A program made the position numbers and the translations under genes. Below are positions 44,605 through 51,906 of a stretch of DNA of 64,000 nt, one piece after another; within the stretch, counting starts at the first letter, position 1, and every line of letters begins with the position of its first letter. The DNA is from Candidatus Nitronauta litoralis (GTDB lineage: Bacteria > Nitrospinota > Nitrospinia > Nitrospinales > Nitrospinaceae): the NCBI GenBank assembly GCA_015698285.1, contig CP048685.1, positions 1,178,001 to 1,242,000 on the forward strand, read 5' to 3'. The notes under the pieces were generated by a model. It worked only from the letters and a program-made list of their open reading frames with translations. It made no database searches and was not told the DNA's origin.

Positions 44605-45671
44605 TGTGTTTTGAAACCTCCCTTAAGGTTAAAGTGAGTACAACTTACAAACCATTTTTCTGGATGCTGCCAAAAACCACTGGGACATTAAATCCGCCCC
44701 GTTTTAAACCTCGTTTCAGAAGCCTGAACCTCTAGAAATGAGCCGAGAAACCCCACACAAGCGGAGCTCCCGATTGAAAAATTTTCCTACCTTACAATCT
44801 ATTTACTGCGGACTGATCCCGCAAGGTGCCAAAATAAAAAAACCCCATTCCAAGGCTATTTTCCGCCTTAAAACAGGGTACCGTTTAACGAAGCTTTGTA
44901 ATGCCTTTGTGTAAACAATTCCAAACTCTCCGTCACCGAAAACATGAAAATCACATAATGAAAATGCTTTTTACCGCTATGTTTTGGTTTGAGCATGCTT
45001 CTTTATACGCAAAACCAAAATACTTGTCAAACCCTTTTTTTAAAGGAAAATTCAGGGGTTTCGCACCCATCTCACCACCCTCCCGACCGATTGTCGTTGC
45101 CCAGAACCGTTTCGTACCCGAAGGCCCTGAATTTCCAGAAATTTAGTCGCCAACACTGGTTTTTTCAATGTTTATTTGCCCTCACAGCCTTTTTTCTTTT
45201 GAGTTAATTCCAAAATAAATATATTTTTTTATACTCAAAATCATCCATTTTTTGATAAAGCCATTCTTTTATAAAGGTTTATTCGAAATTCGCCCGATCT
45301 CCAGGAAACAATATATCGCAAAAAAAACATTCTGAAAATCATCTCTTTACATTGAATTATTTGCAGTTTTATGGGGTCTGAACACTCTTTTTTCTCCAAT
45401 ACCCCTCCCATCATTTTCAAAAATTTGAAGGTTTTGATCCATATTTTGAATCTTTTTTAATAAACAAACTCCTAAAGACGGTATCAGCAAACGGGTAAAC
45501 TACTGGTTTTTCTTTTCTTATAGTAATTGCCGGAAAATTTAACCGCCTTATAATATGCTCAGTTTTTTCTTATAATGGCACCTCACACATGGATCCTGCC
45601 AGAAAACCCTGATCCTCTGCTTTTCCTCAGTACAGGAAAACGTTATAATCGCCCTTTTTTCGGCCAAATTT
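44605..45671. other. Kilobase divergent region between nxrA and coaD
   Basis: About 1.07 kb, AT-rich and without a convincing gene. The frame at 44901-45146 has no homologue-like features or ribosome site. Apart from the hairpin at 44843-44878 it must hold the nxr promoter, but no clear -35/-10, sigma-54 or known operator pattern was found. Long T/A tracts dominate 45180-45560. Confidence 0.4.
44831..44878 (-). terminator. Terminator-like hairpin in the nxrA leader
   Basis: On the minus strand CCC...TTTTAAGGC pairs with GCCTTGGAA...GGGG around a GGAAAATA loop, followed by seven T. It lies about 230 bases before the nxrA start. It could be an attenuator if the promoter is further upstream, or simply chance in an AT-rich region. 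Confidence 0.45.
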
Positions 45672-46154
45672 ATGACAAAGCGTATTGCCATTTATCCCGG
45701 TACGTTTGACCCGGTGACCCTCGGTCACCTGGACATCATGGGCCGGGCACTCAATTTGTGCGACCATCTGGTGGTGGCGGTTGCCCTCAATCCCAAAAAA
45801 AACCCCCTGTTCCCGATTGAAAAAAGGGTGGAGTTTATTAAAGAGGGGCTCAACTACAATGGCAAGGTGGAGGTTAAACCGTTCGATAATCTTTTGATCG
45901 ATTTCGCGAATGATCACAAGGCTACCATAATCATCAAAGGACTGCGGGCGGTGTCTGACTTTGAATACGAACTCCAAATGGGACTGATGAACCGAAACCT
46001 CAACAGTTCGGTCGAAACCATCTTCCTGATCCCAAGCCAGGAATATTCTTTCCTCAGTTCCAGCTTCGTGAAGGAAATTGCAAAACACGGTGGCGATGTC
46101 GGTAAAATGGTCCCTCCCCACGTGCTCACTGCATTATCACAGGTTGAATTATGA
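45672..46154 (+). CDS. coaD: Phosphopantetheine adenylyltransferase
   Basis: Penultimate step of coenzyme A synthesis, adenylating 4'-phosphopantetheine. The 160-residue length is normal. The nucleotidyltransferase motif is PGTFDPVTLGHLDI with the catalytic TxGH, followed by KGLRAVSDFEYELQM and the substrate-adenine loop PSQEYSFLSSSFVKE. ATG start; the stop overlaps the start of the downstream aminotransferase by four bases (ATGA), so they are co-translated. Confidence 0.96.
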   Translation: MTKRIAIYPGTFDPVTLGHLDIMGRALNLCDHLVVAVALNPKKNPLFPIEKRVEFIKEGLNYNGKVEVKPFDNLLIDFANDHKATIIIKGLRAVSDFEYELQMGLMNRNLNSSVETIFLIPSQEYSFLSSSFVKEIAKHGGDVGKMVPPHVLTALSQVEL

Positions 46155-47344
46155 AATTATCTGAACGCATAAAAAATTTAAAACCATCCATGACTCTCGC
46201 CATCACCGCCAAAGCCAAAGCACTGCGTGCTGAAGGTCTGGATGTAATTGGGCTCGGTGCAGGTGAACCCGATTTCGATACACCCGAATTCATCAAACAG
46301 GCGGCCATCGATTCCATCAAACAGAATGATACCCATTACACCCCGGTTGGTGGAACGGATGCAATCAAGGACGCGATCATAAAAAAATTAGAGCGCGACA
46401 ATGGTGTCTCTTATGCTCGCGACAATATTGTGGTGTCATGCGGAGCCAAACACTCCCTTTACAATCTCGCCCAGGCTTTATGGGAAACAGGCGACGAAGT
46501 TATTCTGCAATCACCGTACTGGGTGTCTTATCCGGAAATCATTCGCCTCGCCGGCGCTACTCCTGTGATCATCGACACCGATGCCGATTCAGAATTCAAA
46601 ATGTCTCCAACACAACTGGAAGCGGCGATCACACCCAACACACGCGCCCTGATCCTGAACAGCCCGAGCAACCCCACCGGATTGGGCTACACCCGGCAGG
46701 AACTGGAAACCTTGTCCCAGATTGCTCTCGACAAAGACGTGACGGTGATCTCTGATGAAATTTACGACAAGATTGTGTTCGATGGCTTTGAACCAGCGTG
46801 CCCGGCTTCATTCAGTGAAGAATTGAAAAAAAATACGATCGTCGTCAACGGCGCATCCAAAGCTTACGCCATGACAGGATGGCGCATCGGGTACATCGCT
46901 TGCGAACCGGAGATCGCCACCGGTGTCACCAAACTCCAGGGACAAAGCACGTCAAACCCGTGTTCCATAGCCCAGGCCGCGGCAGCAGCCGCTTTCGTCG
47001 GCGACGATGTCGACGTGGCGCGCATGTGCGATGAATTTAAAAATCGCCGCGACTATTTACTCGAGCGCTTCGAGAAAATGCCGGGCGTCTCCTGCCCTAA
47101 ACCGATCGGAACGTTTTACAGCTTTCCGGACATCTCCGGCTCATTCGGCAAAACCTGGAATGGCAAAACCATCGAAGGTTCTCTGGACTTCTGCGAATTC
47201 TTACTGGAAACTGAGAAGGTCGCTGTTGTACCAGGTATCGCCTTCGGTGCAGACAAACATGTGCGGCTCTCGTTCGCGGCTTCGCTTGATGTTTTGAAAG
47301 AAGCGTCGGACCGTATTGAACGTGCGTTGAAATCTTTAACCTGA
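46151..47344 (+). CDS. Class I aspartate/aromatic aminotransferase
   Basis: PLP enzyme of 397 residues that would move an amino group between aspartate (or a similar amino acid) and 2-oxoglutarate. It has the family marks GLGAGEPDFDTP at the N-terminus, NSPSNPTG, SDEIYDKIVFDG, the Schiff-base Lys237 in GASKAYAMTGWRIGY, and RLSFAAS near the C-terminus. The sequence is of the I-gamma type, which includes prephenate/aspartate transaminases, so the exact substrate is open. Overlaps coaD. Confidence 0.9.
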   Translation: MKLSERIKNLKPSMTLAITAKAKALRAEGLDVIGLGAGEPDFDTPEFIKQAAIDSIKQNDTHYTPVGGTDAIKDAIIKKLERDNGVSYARDNIVVSCGAKHSLYNLAQALWETGDEVILQSPYWVSYPEIIRLAGATPVIIDTDADSEFKMSPTQLEAAITPNTRALILNSPSNPTGLGYTRQELETLSQIALDKDVTVISDEIYDKIVFDGFEPACPASFSEELKKNTIVVNGASKAYAMTGWRIGYIACEPEIATGVTKLQGQSTSNPCSIAQAAAAAAFVGDDVDVARMCDEFKNRRDYLLERFEKMPGVSCPKPIGTFYSFPDISGSFGKTWNGKTIEGSLDFCEFLLETEKVAVVPGIAFGADKHVRLSFAASLDVLKEASDRIERALKSLT

Positions 47345-47366
47345 AAGACCATTTCAAAATAAAATC

Positions 47367-47660
47367 ATGTTTCTGAAGAAAGACGATCTTGTCAGCGTCC
47401 AATGCCACAACGGGGATTCGCCTGAATGCCCGAAACACGGGGAATTCTTTGACAACGAACAGGAAGCCGAAGAGTACGTCGAAGAAGAATGCTGGATACC
47501 CACCGGCGATGGGTGGATCTGCCCCGATTGCAACATCCACTTCATGAGAGAACTTGTCAAAGTGCGTCGCGACAAGAAGCAAACCGAAATCAAGAAAAAG
47601 GAAGACGATTCCGGCGATGATAATTTACTGGAACTCGAAGCCGGCATCGATGCTCCCTGA
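47367..47660 (+). CDS. Small Cys/His zinc-binding-like protein, tandem copy 1
   Basis: A 97-residue protein with probable metal sites: CH (13-14), CPKH (21-24), C42 and CPDC (52-55) followed by H58, enough for one or two zinc ions. The core ECWIPTGDGWICPDC is followed by a basic helix (LVKVRRDKKQTEIKKK) and an acidic tail. It begins at ATG 22 bp after the aminotransferase stop. A second gene 45 bp downstream is about two-thirds identical over the first 70 residues. No family name known to me. Confidence 0.75.
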   Translation: MFLKKDDLVSVQCHNGDSPECPKHGEFFDNEQEAEEYVEEECWIPTGDGWICPDCNIHFMRELVKVRRDKKQTEIKKKEDDSGDDNLLELEAGIDAP

Positions 47661-47705
47661 AAATTTTTAACGGCTCTCGATTATCTATTTATAAAAGGAC
47701 TGATC

Positions 47706-47993
47706 ATGTTTGTGAAAAAAGACAATCAGGTCAGTGTGGAATGCCACACCAAGGATTCACCCGAGTGTCCGCAGCACGGGGAGTTTTGCGAGACGGAAGA
47801 CGACGCGCAGGAATGGGTTGAAGACGAATGCTGGATTTTTTCCGGGGAAGGGTGGATCTGCCCGGACTGCAACACCCACTTCATGCGGAACCTCGCCAAT
47901 GTCCGCCGGGATATGGAGCAGGATAAAAACAAAGACGACGATGACGACGAACCAGAGGTCGATCTCGTTGTCGGCATCCCCACCGTGCTTTAA
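47706..47993 (+). CDS. Small Cys/His zinc-binding-like protein, tandem copy 2
   Basis: A 95-residue paralogue of the preceding gene with all metal-type residues kept (CH, CPQH, ECWIFSGEGWICPDC, then H) and one extra Cys in GEFCE. The C-terminal tail is strongly acidic (KDDDDDEPEVD). AAAGGA precedes the ATG. Two diverged copies in tandem suggest a duplication with split roles. Confidence 0.75.
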   Translation: MFVKKDNQVSVECHTKDSPECPQHGEFCETEDDAQEWVEDECWIFSGEGWICPDCNTHFMRNLANVRRDMEQDKNKDDDDDEPEVDLVVGIPTVL

Positions 47994-48464
47994 AAGTTTG
48001 CTCATTGCAAAAGAGACCTTTGCATAACTACATAAAATGGCAACATGCATTTATTCAAGAGCCGCTATTCGTGTTCTTGTATCCCCTCCTTAAAAAAGGA
48101 GGGGATACAGGGGAGGTTGTATTCATGACCCCTCCCATACCCTCCCCTTGAAAGGGGAGGAAAAAAGTTGTAACCAAAAAGTTTCTGTTAAATAAAAAAT
48201 TTTGGGTTATGCAAAGGTTTCATTCTAAAAGGGGCAAAAAACATAACATGTCATTCTGAAGCCCATCGGGCTGAAGAACCTCGCCTTTGCTTTTTTTTTA
48301 TGGATGTACAAAATTTCAATTTGAGAAATGACTTTGAGGTGTCCCCTCGGTTTTGCCGTCGATCATATCAACTCTAAACTTTTGAAACTTTTTACCTCAT
48401 TGATCGCGATTAAATCTCCCGCATTCCTACTCTATAAACCGGAAGCGCAAACAAAGGAATTTTT
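47994..48464. other. Repeat-rich spacer
   Basis: About 470 bp without a clear gene. It has G-tract repeats (CCCCTCC...GGAGGGG pairs at 48075-48165), TTTGCATAA/TTATGCAAAGG pieces near 48020 and 48211 matching the tail of family A, and a family A copy at 48250-48290. Confidence 0.45.
48250..48290 (+). repeat. Dispersed repeat family A, copy 3
   Basis: GTCATTCTGAAGCCC, a small CCCATCGGGCTG variation, then AAGAACCTCGCCTTTGC. The middle differs from the other copies but keeps local dyad symmetry. Confidence 0.65.
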
Positions 48465-48638
48465 ATGGAAGTTTATGTCCTGATGTATTCCGATCCTTCG
48501 AAGGGGATCGTGGATAAAATAATTTCAATTCATAAAACGCACAATGGCGCGTTCCAGGCCATGGTCGAGTGGACCAAGGAGTCCGAGGAGAGAGAAGATA
48601 TGGATACGGAAATCGCCGTTTGCGAATTACAGGATTGA
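48465..48638 (+). CDS. Small hypothetical protein
   Basis: A 57-residue frame with AAAGGAA before ATG and sensible protein composition: MEVYVLMYSDPSKGIVD, an amphipathic helix, and an acidic end (EWTKESEEREDMDTEIAVCE). It lies between repeats and the toxin-antitoxin pair. No family recognised; it may be a genuine short gene or the remnant of a longer one. Confidence 0.4.
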   Translation: MEVYVLMYSDPSKGIVDKIISIHKTHNGAFQAMVEWTKESEEREDMDTEIAVCELQD

Positions 48639-48734
48639 GCCTGAAAGCTCAGCAAATTTTCATAAGGAACTGTTTCCTAAACAGAACACCCTTTTAAGGG
48701 TAGGCCGTAATGAACGCTTTTTTTTATTTACTTT

Positions 48735-49148
48735 TCATTTAGAGAACCATTCATAATTTAGATTTTTTTTTTTAGAATTTTCCATCAGCCAGATGGCAAA
48801 GTCTTCTTCGCTTAACTTTTTTGTTACGAGATCCAGAATAGCCTGGGTCGTCTCGGCTTCTGGCGCAATAAGGTTTTGTCCATTGATTTCAAGAAAATGC
48901 GCACCTACTAAAAAAGCCGTGCGTTTATTGCCATCAATAAAGGGGTGGTTGCGGATGATTTCTGATGTATAGGCCGCTGCCAGATCAAACAAATCCGGTT
49001 CACCATTTGAGAATATTTGCTCTGGGCGGGCCATTGCGGCTTTCAATAAACCTTGATCACGGATACCCGCCTGACCTCCGTGTTCCACAATTAATTGTTC
49101 ATGAAATAATAGAACAAGCTTGGGGTTTATCCAGATGGGTTCTTTCAC
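48735..49148 (-). CDS. doc: Doc-type toxin of the Fic family
   Basis: A 137-residue death-on-curing protein. Doc toxins inactivate elongation factor EF-Tu by phosphorylation. The catalytic loop HPFIDGNKR at 68-76 is the Doc/Fic motif (His68, Asp72, Lys75, Arg76), in a helical context starting FHEQLIVEHGGQAGIRD and ending AAAYTSEIIRN. The ATG overlaps the stop of the antitoxin by four bases. A C-terminal Lys/Asn-rich tail is longer than usual. Confidence 0.88.
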   Translation of the reverse strand: MKEPIWINPKLVLLFHEQLIVEHGGQAGIRDQGLLKAAMARPEQIFSNGEPDLFDLAAAYTSEIIRNHPFIDGNKRTAFLVGAHFLEINGQNLIAPEAETTQAILDLVTKKLSEEDFAIWLMENSKKKNLNYEWFSK

Positions 49149-49372
49149 TTGGCGAGTTGTCTCAAAGTATTCCTATAGCGAGACATGATTCCCTTGGCAA
49201 TTTTCATCTGTTCTTCAAATTCTGGATCGTAAGGAGTGATCTTGTATCCACCATCTGCGGATTCTGTAAAAAAAACCCTATCACCCTCTTCCAAATTCAT
49301 CTTATTTAAAATTTCTTTGGGAAATATAATTCCAGAAGCATTTCCAATTTTTCTGATTTTTAAATCCACCAT
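49145..49372 (-). CDS. AbrB/MazE-type antitoxin
   Basis: A 75-residue swapped-hairpin DNA-binding protein (SpoVT-AbrB fold): VDLKIRKIGNASGIIFPKEI then LNLEEGD-like MNLEEGDRVFF. The C-terminal part, rich in Lys/Arg and Glu, would bind and block the Doc toxin. It is first in a two-gene operon with four-base overlap to doc. The palindrome at 49397-49414 is a likely autoregulation site. Confidence 0.85.
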   Translation of the reverse strand: MVDLKIRKIGNASGIIFPKEILNKMNLEEGDRVFFTESADGGYKITPYDPEFEEQMKIAKGIMSRYRNTLRQLAK

Positions 49373-49396
49373 GGCGCAGCTCCCAATATTTATACC

Positions 49397-49414
49397 TTAT
49401 AACAATAGTTATAA
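49397..49414. promoter_or_regulatory. Palindrome upstream of the antitoxin gene
   Basis: TTATAAC-AATA-GTTATAA is a perfect 7-bp inverted repeat, 24 bp before the antitoxin start. It fits a self-repression operator overlapping the promoter. Confidence 0.6.
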
Positions 49415-49515
49415 CATGTTTTGTGCATCAACCGGAGCCCTTCATATGCATTACAAAAAATAACGGTGGGATTCTTTCCTTGGGCAGGCCCTGGACAGAC
49501 TCATCCAGCTTTTGC

Positions 49516-49914
49516 TTAAACATTCGTCAATATCACCGCTGTAATACAAATCGCCACTAACTTATACCCGCTGTAAATACCAAAGGGAATTTTGGAGCGG
49601 TCTTCCCAGAAATACGGAACGGCAACAACGGGGGCGATCACGCCCAGCCACAATACCAGCACCACCTGTATTGCTTCGCCGGTGCTTTGTATATTGAGCG
49701 CGCCGAGCAGCCACGACAAAAAAAGCGCCATCGCTACAGCGCACACGCCGCTCGCCGCGTATGCGGGTTTAGCGCTATCGCCCAGGTCCTCAGATTTTTC
49801 GATGCCCACGGCCTTCATCCACATCTTGCCGAACAACACGGGCGAGTACCACAAGGCACCCAGCATCATGTCCGCTACGATCGCGATGCCTATTGCAAGA
49901 AAGTTGAACTCCAT
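49516..49914 (-). CDS. DUF1761-type membrane protein
   Basis: A 132-residue protein with four hydrophobic helices and the diagnostic features of DUF1761: the start MEFNFLAIGIAIVADMMLGALWYSP, split as two segments, with LFGKMWMKAVG and a final FGIYSGYKLVAICITAVIL. Function unknown. It is monocistronic on the minus strand; GGGAGTGAGACG precedes the ATG. Confidence 0.8.
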   Translation of the reverse strand: MEFNFLAIGIAIVADMMLGALWYSPVLFGKMWMKAVGIEKSEDLGDSAKPAYAASGVCAVAMALFLSWLLGALNIQSTGEAIQVVLVLWLGVIAPVVAVPYFWEDRSKIPFGIYSGYKLVAICITAVILTNV

Positions 49915-50331
49915 CGTCTCACTCCCGTTTTATTGTAATTATTTTTAGTGAAACCCCGGCTGGATTGCTTCGTCGCAAAGGCTCCTCGTAATGACGAACC
50001 CTTTGTTCCAAAATATTTAAGGTCTCCTTGCCATTCCCTTCCAGGCTCAGGGAGGTTGGAGGTTTATGTGTCCGTGAAATTAATAGAAGGTTGGAAGCTG
50101 ATTGAGAGCGGTGATGTGCCTGGTCTCTCTTCAAGAATGCAGTAAACATGTCACCCGGCACTCTAAAAATGCAGGCGAGGCAAAACTGATCTTAGCCTTT
50201 TGCCCATACGGGGAGCACCCGCCAAGCGGCTCTTCGCCGACAGCGAGCGGGAACAAGTTTCTCAAACTTTCAAAAAATCTTTTCTATAAGACCCATCAAA
50301 ACCATGGCTCTTTGCCCCACCGCAAGAGAGG
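49915..50331. other. Intergenic region with repeat fragments
   Basis: About 420 bp with no supported gene. It holds a minus-oriented fragment of MITE-like repeat B at 49954-49995 and a GGGGAGCACCCGCC/CGGCTCTTCGCCGAC stretch near 50208-50240 that resembles the GC-rich pieces around 13390. Confidence 0.4.
49954..49995 (-). repeat. MITE-like repeat B, fragment
   Basis: Read on the minus strand: GTCATTACGAGGAGCC, then GCGACGAAGCAATCCAG and CCGGGG, matching the left end of the full 116-bp copies. Confidence 0.7.
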
Positions 50332-50865
50332 TTAGATCTTGTATGCGGGGGTGACGGGTGCCGGACCTTTTACGTGGTCTACAAGGGTTTCCTGTTGAAC
50401 CTTGTCCTGCAGTTTGATCAACGCGTCGATGACCATTTCAGGTCTCGGCGGACAACCCGGTATATAAACGTCCACCGGAATCAGCGTATCAATTCCCATC
50501 ACGGTTGCATAATTATCATAGAATCCGCCGGAAACTGTACACACACCGTAGGCCACCACCCACTTGGGCTCCGCCATCTGGTTGTAAACTTTTACCAGAA
50601 TCGGCGCCTGCTTATGGCTGATGGTTCCCACCACCATCAACAGATCTGCCTGACGGGGAGAAAAACGGGGGAAGGCCGCACCAAAGCGGTCCAGATCGTA
50701 TCGGGGTCCGGCCACGGACATAAACTCCATCCCGCAACATGCGGTGATGAAAGGATAGATAAAGAAGGAATATTTTCTAGCCCAGTTAACCGCCTGGGTC
50801 ATCTGGGTCACAATTACATTATTGCCCAGACTCACTTCCAGTTCGGACTGTTGCAAATTAGCCAT
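50332..50865 (-). CDS. nuoB: NADH-quinone oxidoreductase subunit B
   Basis: The NuoB subunit of complex I, which holds cluster N2, the last redox centre before quinone. The protein has 177 residues from the ATG at 50865 (GAGGAG upstream). The N2 ligands are seen as tandem Cys in ITACCGMEF, Cys in VCTVSGGFYDN and Cys in IPGCPPRPE. The usual neighbours nuoA, nuoC and nuoD are absent: an LRR-protein gene and repeats flank it. It may be a second copy outside a main nuo operon, or the operon is split in this organism. Confidence 0.93.
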   Translation of the reverse strand: MANLQQSELEVSLGNNVIVTQMTQAVNWARKYSFFIYPFITACCGMEFMSVAGPRYDLDRFGAAFPRFSPRQADLLMVVGTISHKQAPILVKVYNQMAEPKWVVAYGVCTVSGGFYDNYATVMGIDTLIPVDVYIPGCPPRPEMVIDALIKLQDKVQQETLVDHVKGPAPVTPAYKI

Positions 50866-51036
50866 TGGAAAAACTCTCCTCAAAGACGGAACTTCGGGTT
50901 ACAATGAAGGCCCTTATCATAGCAAAGAACGGGCAGGAACACCAAGATTTCGGCTGAGCGCCTTCACTTTTTGGCAACCTCAGGGTAAATTGCGGTATCT
51001 AATAGGAAACAGGAAATAATCCGGAGGAATGGGTGA

Positions 51037-51597
51037 ATGGATACATCGCTGAATAAAGAGTCCAAGGGCCAGAACAGGGCCTTTGAAGAAACTGAGGAAA
51101 TGGTAAAGTCAGAATTGAGCAAAGATGGCAAAACGCTTGATTTAACAGCTTGTTACCTGAAAGAACTGGGAGCAAAAGATGTTGCCCGGATGGAGATCCT
51201 GCGTGATCTTTCCACCCTGGAAATGGGAACCAATCTGATAGGAACCAAGGGCGCCCGCTATCTGGCCCAATCCAAAACCCTGGTCAACCTCACCTCCCTG
51301 AACCTGTTTTACAACGCTATTGGCAACGACGGTGTGAAGCATATCGCCATTTCGGACAACCTGCTCAGTCTGAGCAACCTCACCCTGTCCGATAACAACA
51401 TCACAGACGAAGGTGCCAAATACCTTGCCAAGTTTCTGCCACTGTGGACCAACCTGCGAAGGCTGGACCTGCGTCTCAACAAAATCCGCGAAGAAGGGCA
51501 AGTCGCCCTGATGGAGGCCAAAGAAAAAACCGGTATCCAGCAACTCCTGCTCGACAAGTTCGAAGGCTTCAACGTCAAAGGCGGCGGCCACCTCTAG
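51037..51597 (+). CDS. Leucine-rich-repeat protein (RNI-like)
   Basis: A 186-residue cytoplasmic protein (no signal peptide) with about four leucine-rich repeats of the ribonuclease-inhibitor type: LSTLEMGTNLIGTKGARYLA, LTSLNLFYNAIGNDGVKHIA, LSNLTLSDNNITDEGAKYLA, LRRLDLRLNKIREEGQVALM. Such solenoids bind other proteins; the partner is unknown. GGAGGAA lies before the ATG. Stop-adjacent repeat D follows directly on the TAG stop. Confidence 0.85.
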   Translation: MDTSLNKESKGQNRAFEETEEMVKSELSKDGKTLDLTACYLKELGAKDVARMEILRDLSTLEMGTNLIGTKGARYLAQSKTLVNLTSLNLFYNAIGNDGVKHIAISDNLLSLSNLTLSDNNITDEGAKYLAKFLPLWTNLRRLDLRLNKIREEGQVALMEAKEKTGIQQLLLDKFEGFNVKGGGHL

Positions 51598-51616
51598 TGC
51601 TCGCCGCACGGGCAAC
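51598..51616 (+). repeat. Stop-adjacent repeat D, copy 4
   Basis: TGCTCGCCGCACGGGCAAC follows directly on the TAG of the LRR gene, identical over 19 bases to the copy after the GNAT gene. Six bases on, the module CCACCTGGCGGTGG follows, a form also present near 13309 and 63418. Confidence 0.75.
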
Positions 51617-51906
51617 AAAAAACCACCTGGCGGTGGGGGCCAGCTAAAAACCCATTTGGGCATACCCTGAGTTTTGTGCTCTCACAAAATAATTTTTCTA
51701 GAAAAATAACAGCCTGTCATTCTGAACGAAGCACAGCGAAGTGAAGAATCTCGCCTTTGTTTTTTGTTTCACAAAGGGCTTCCAAGTTCCCATGTGCCAT
51801 TTGACAAGTTTATTATTTTTACCGACCAAAAGTTCCTGCCAAAACCCAACACAATGGACAAACCTCTAGCCCCCCAAGGTGGGTTTTGTTCGCCGTCCGC
51901 GCAGGA
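51617..51906. other. Repeat-bearing spacer
   Basis: About 290 bp with the CCACCTGGCGGTGG module (51623-51636), family A copy 4 (51716-51765) and a TTCGCCGTCCGCGCAGG piece near 51888, an inverted match to GCGGACGGCGAAC near 35318. Confidence 0.5.
51716..51765 (+). repeat. Dispersed repeat family A, copy 4
   Basis: GTCATTCTGAACGAAGC, then GAAGTGAAGAATCTCGCC, then TTTGTTTTTTG. It matches copies 1 and 2. Confidence 0.75.

Noticed and set aside
44820-44842. Sigma-54-like TTGGCACCTTGC upstream of nxrA (minus strand)
   Set aside because: The spacing between the GG and GC elements is about six bases, not the required ten.
44901-45146. Open frame of 81 codons in the nxrA-coaD gap
   Set aside because: No ribosome site, low-complexity AT-rich DNA and no protein features.
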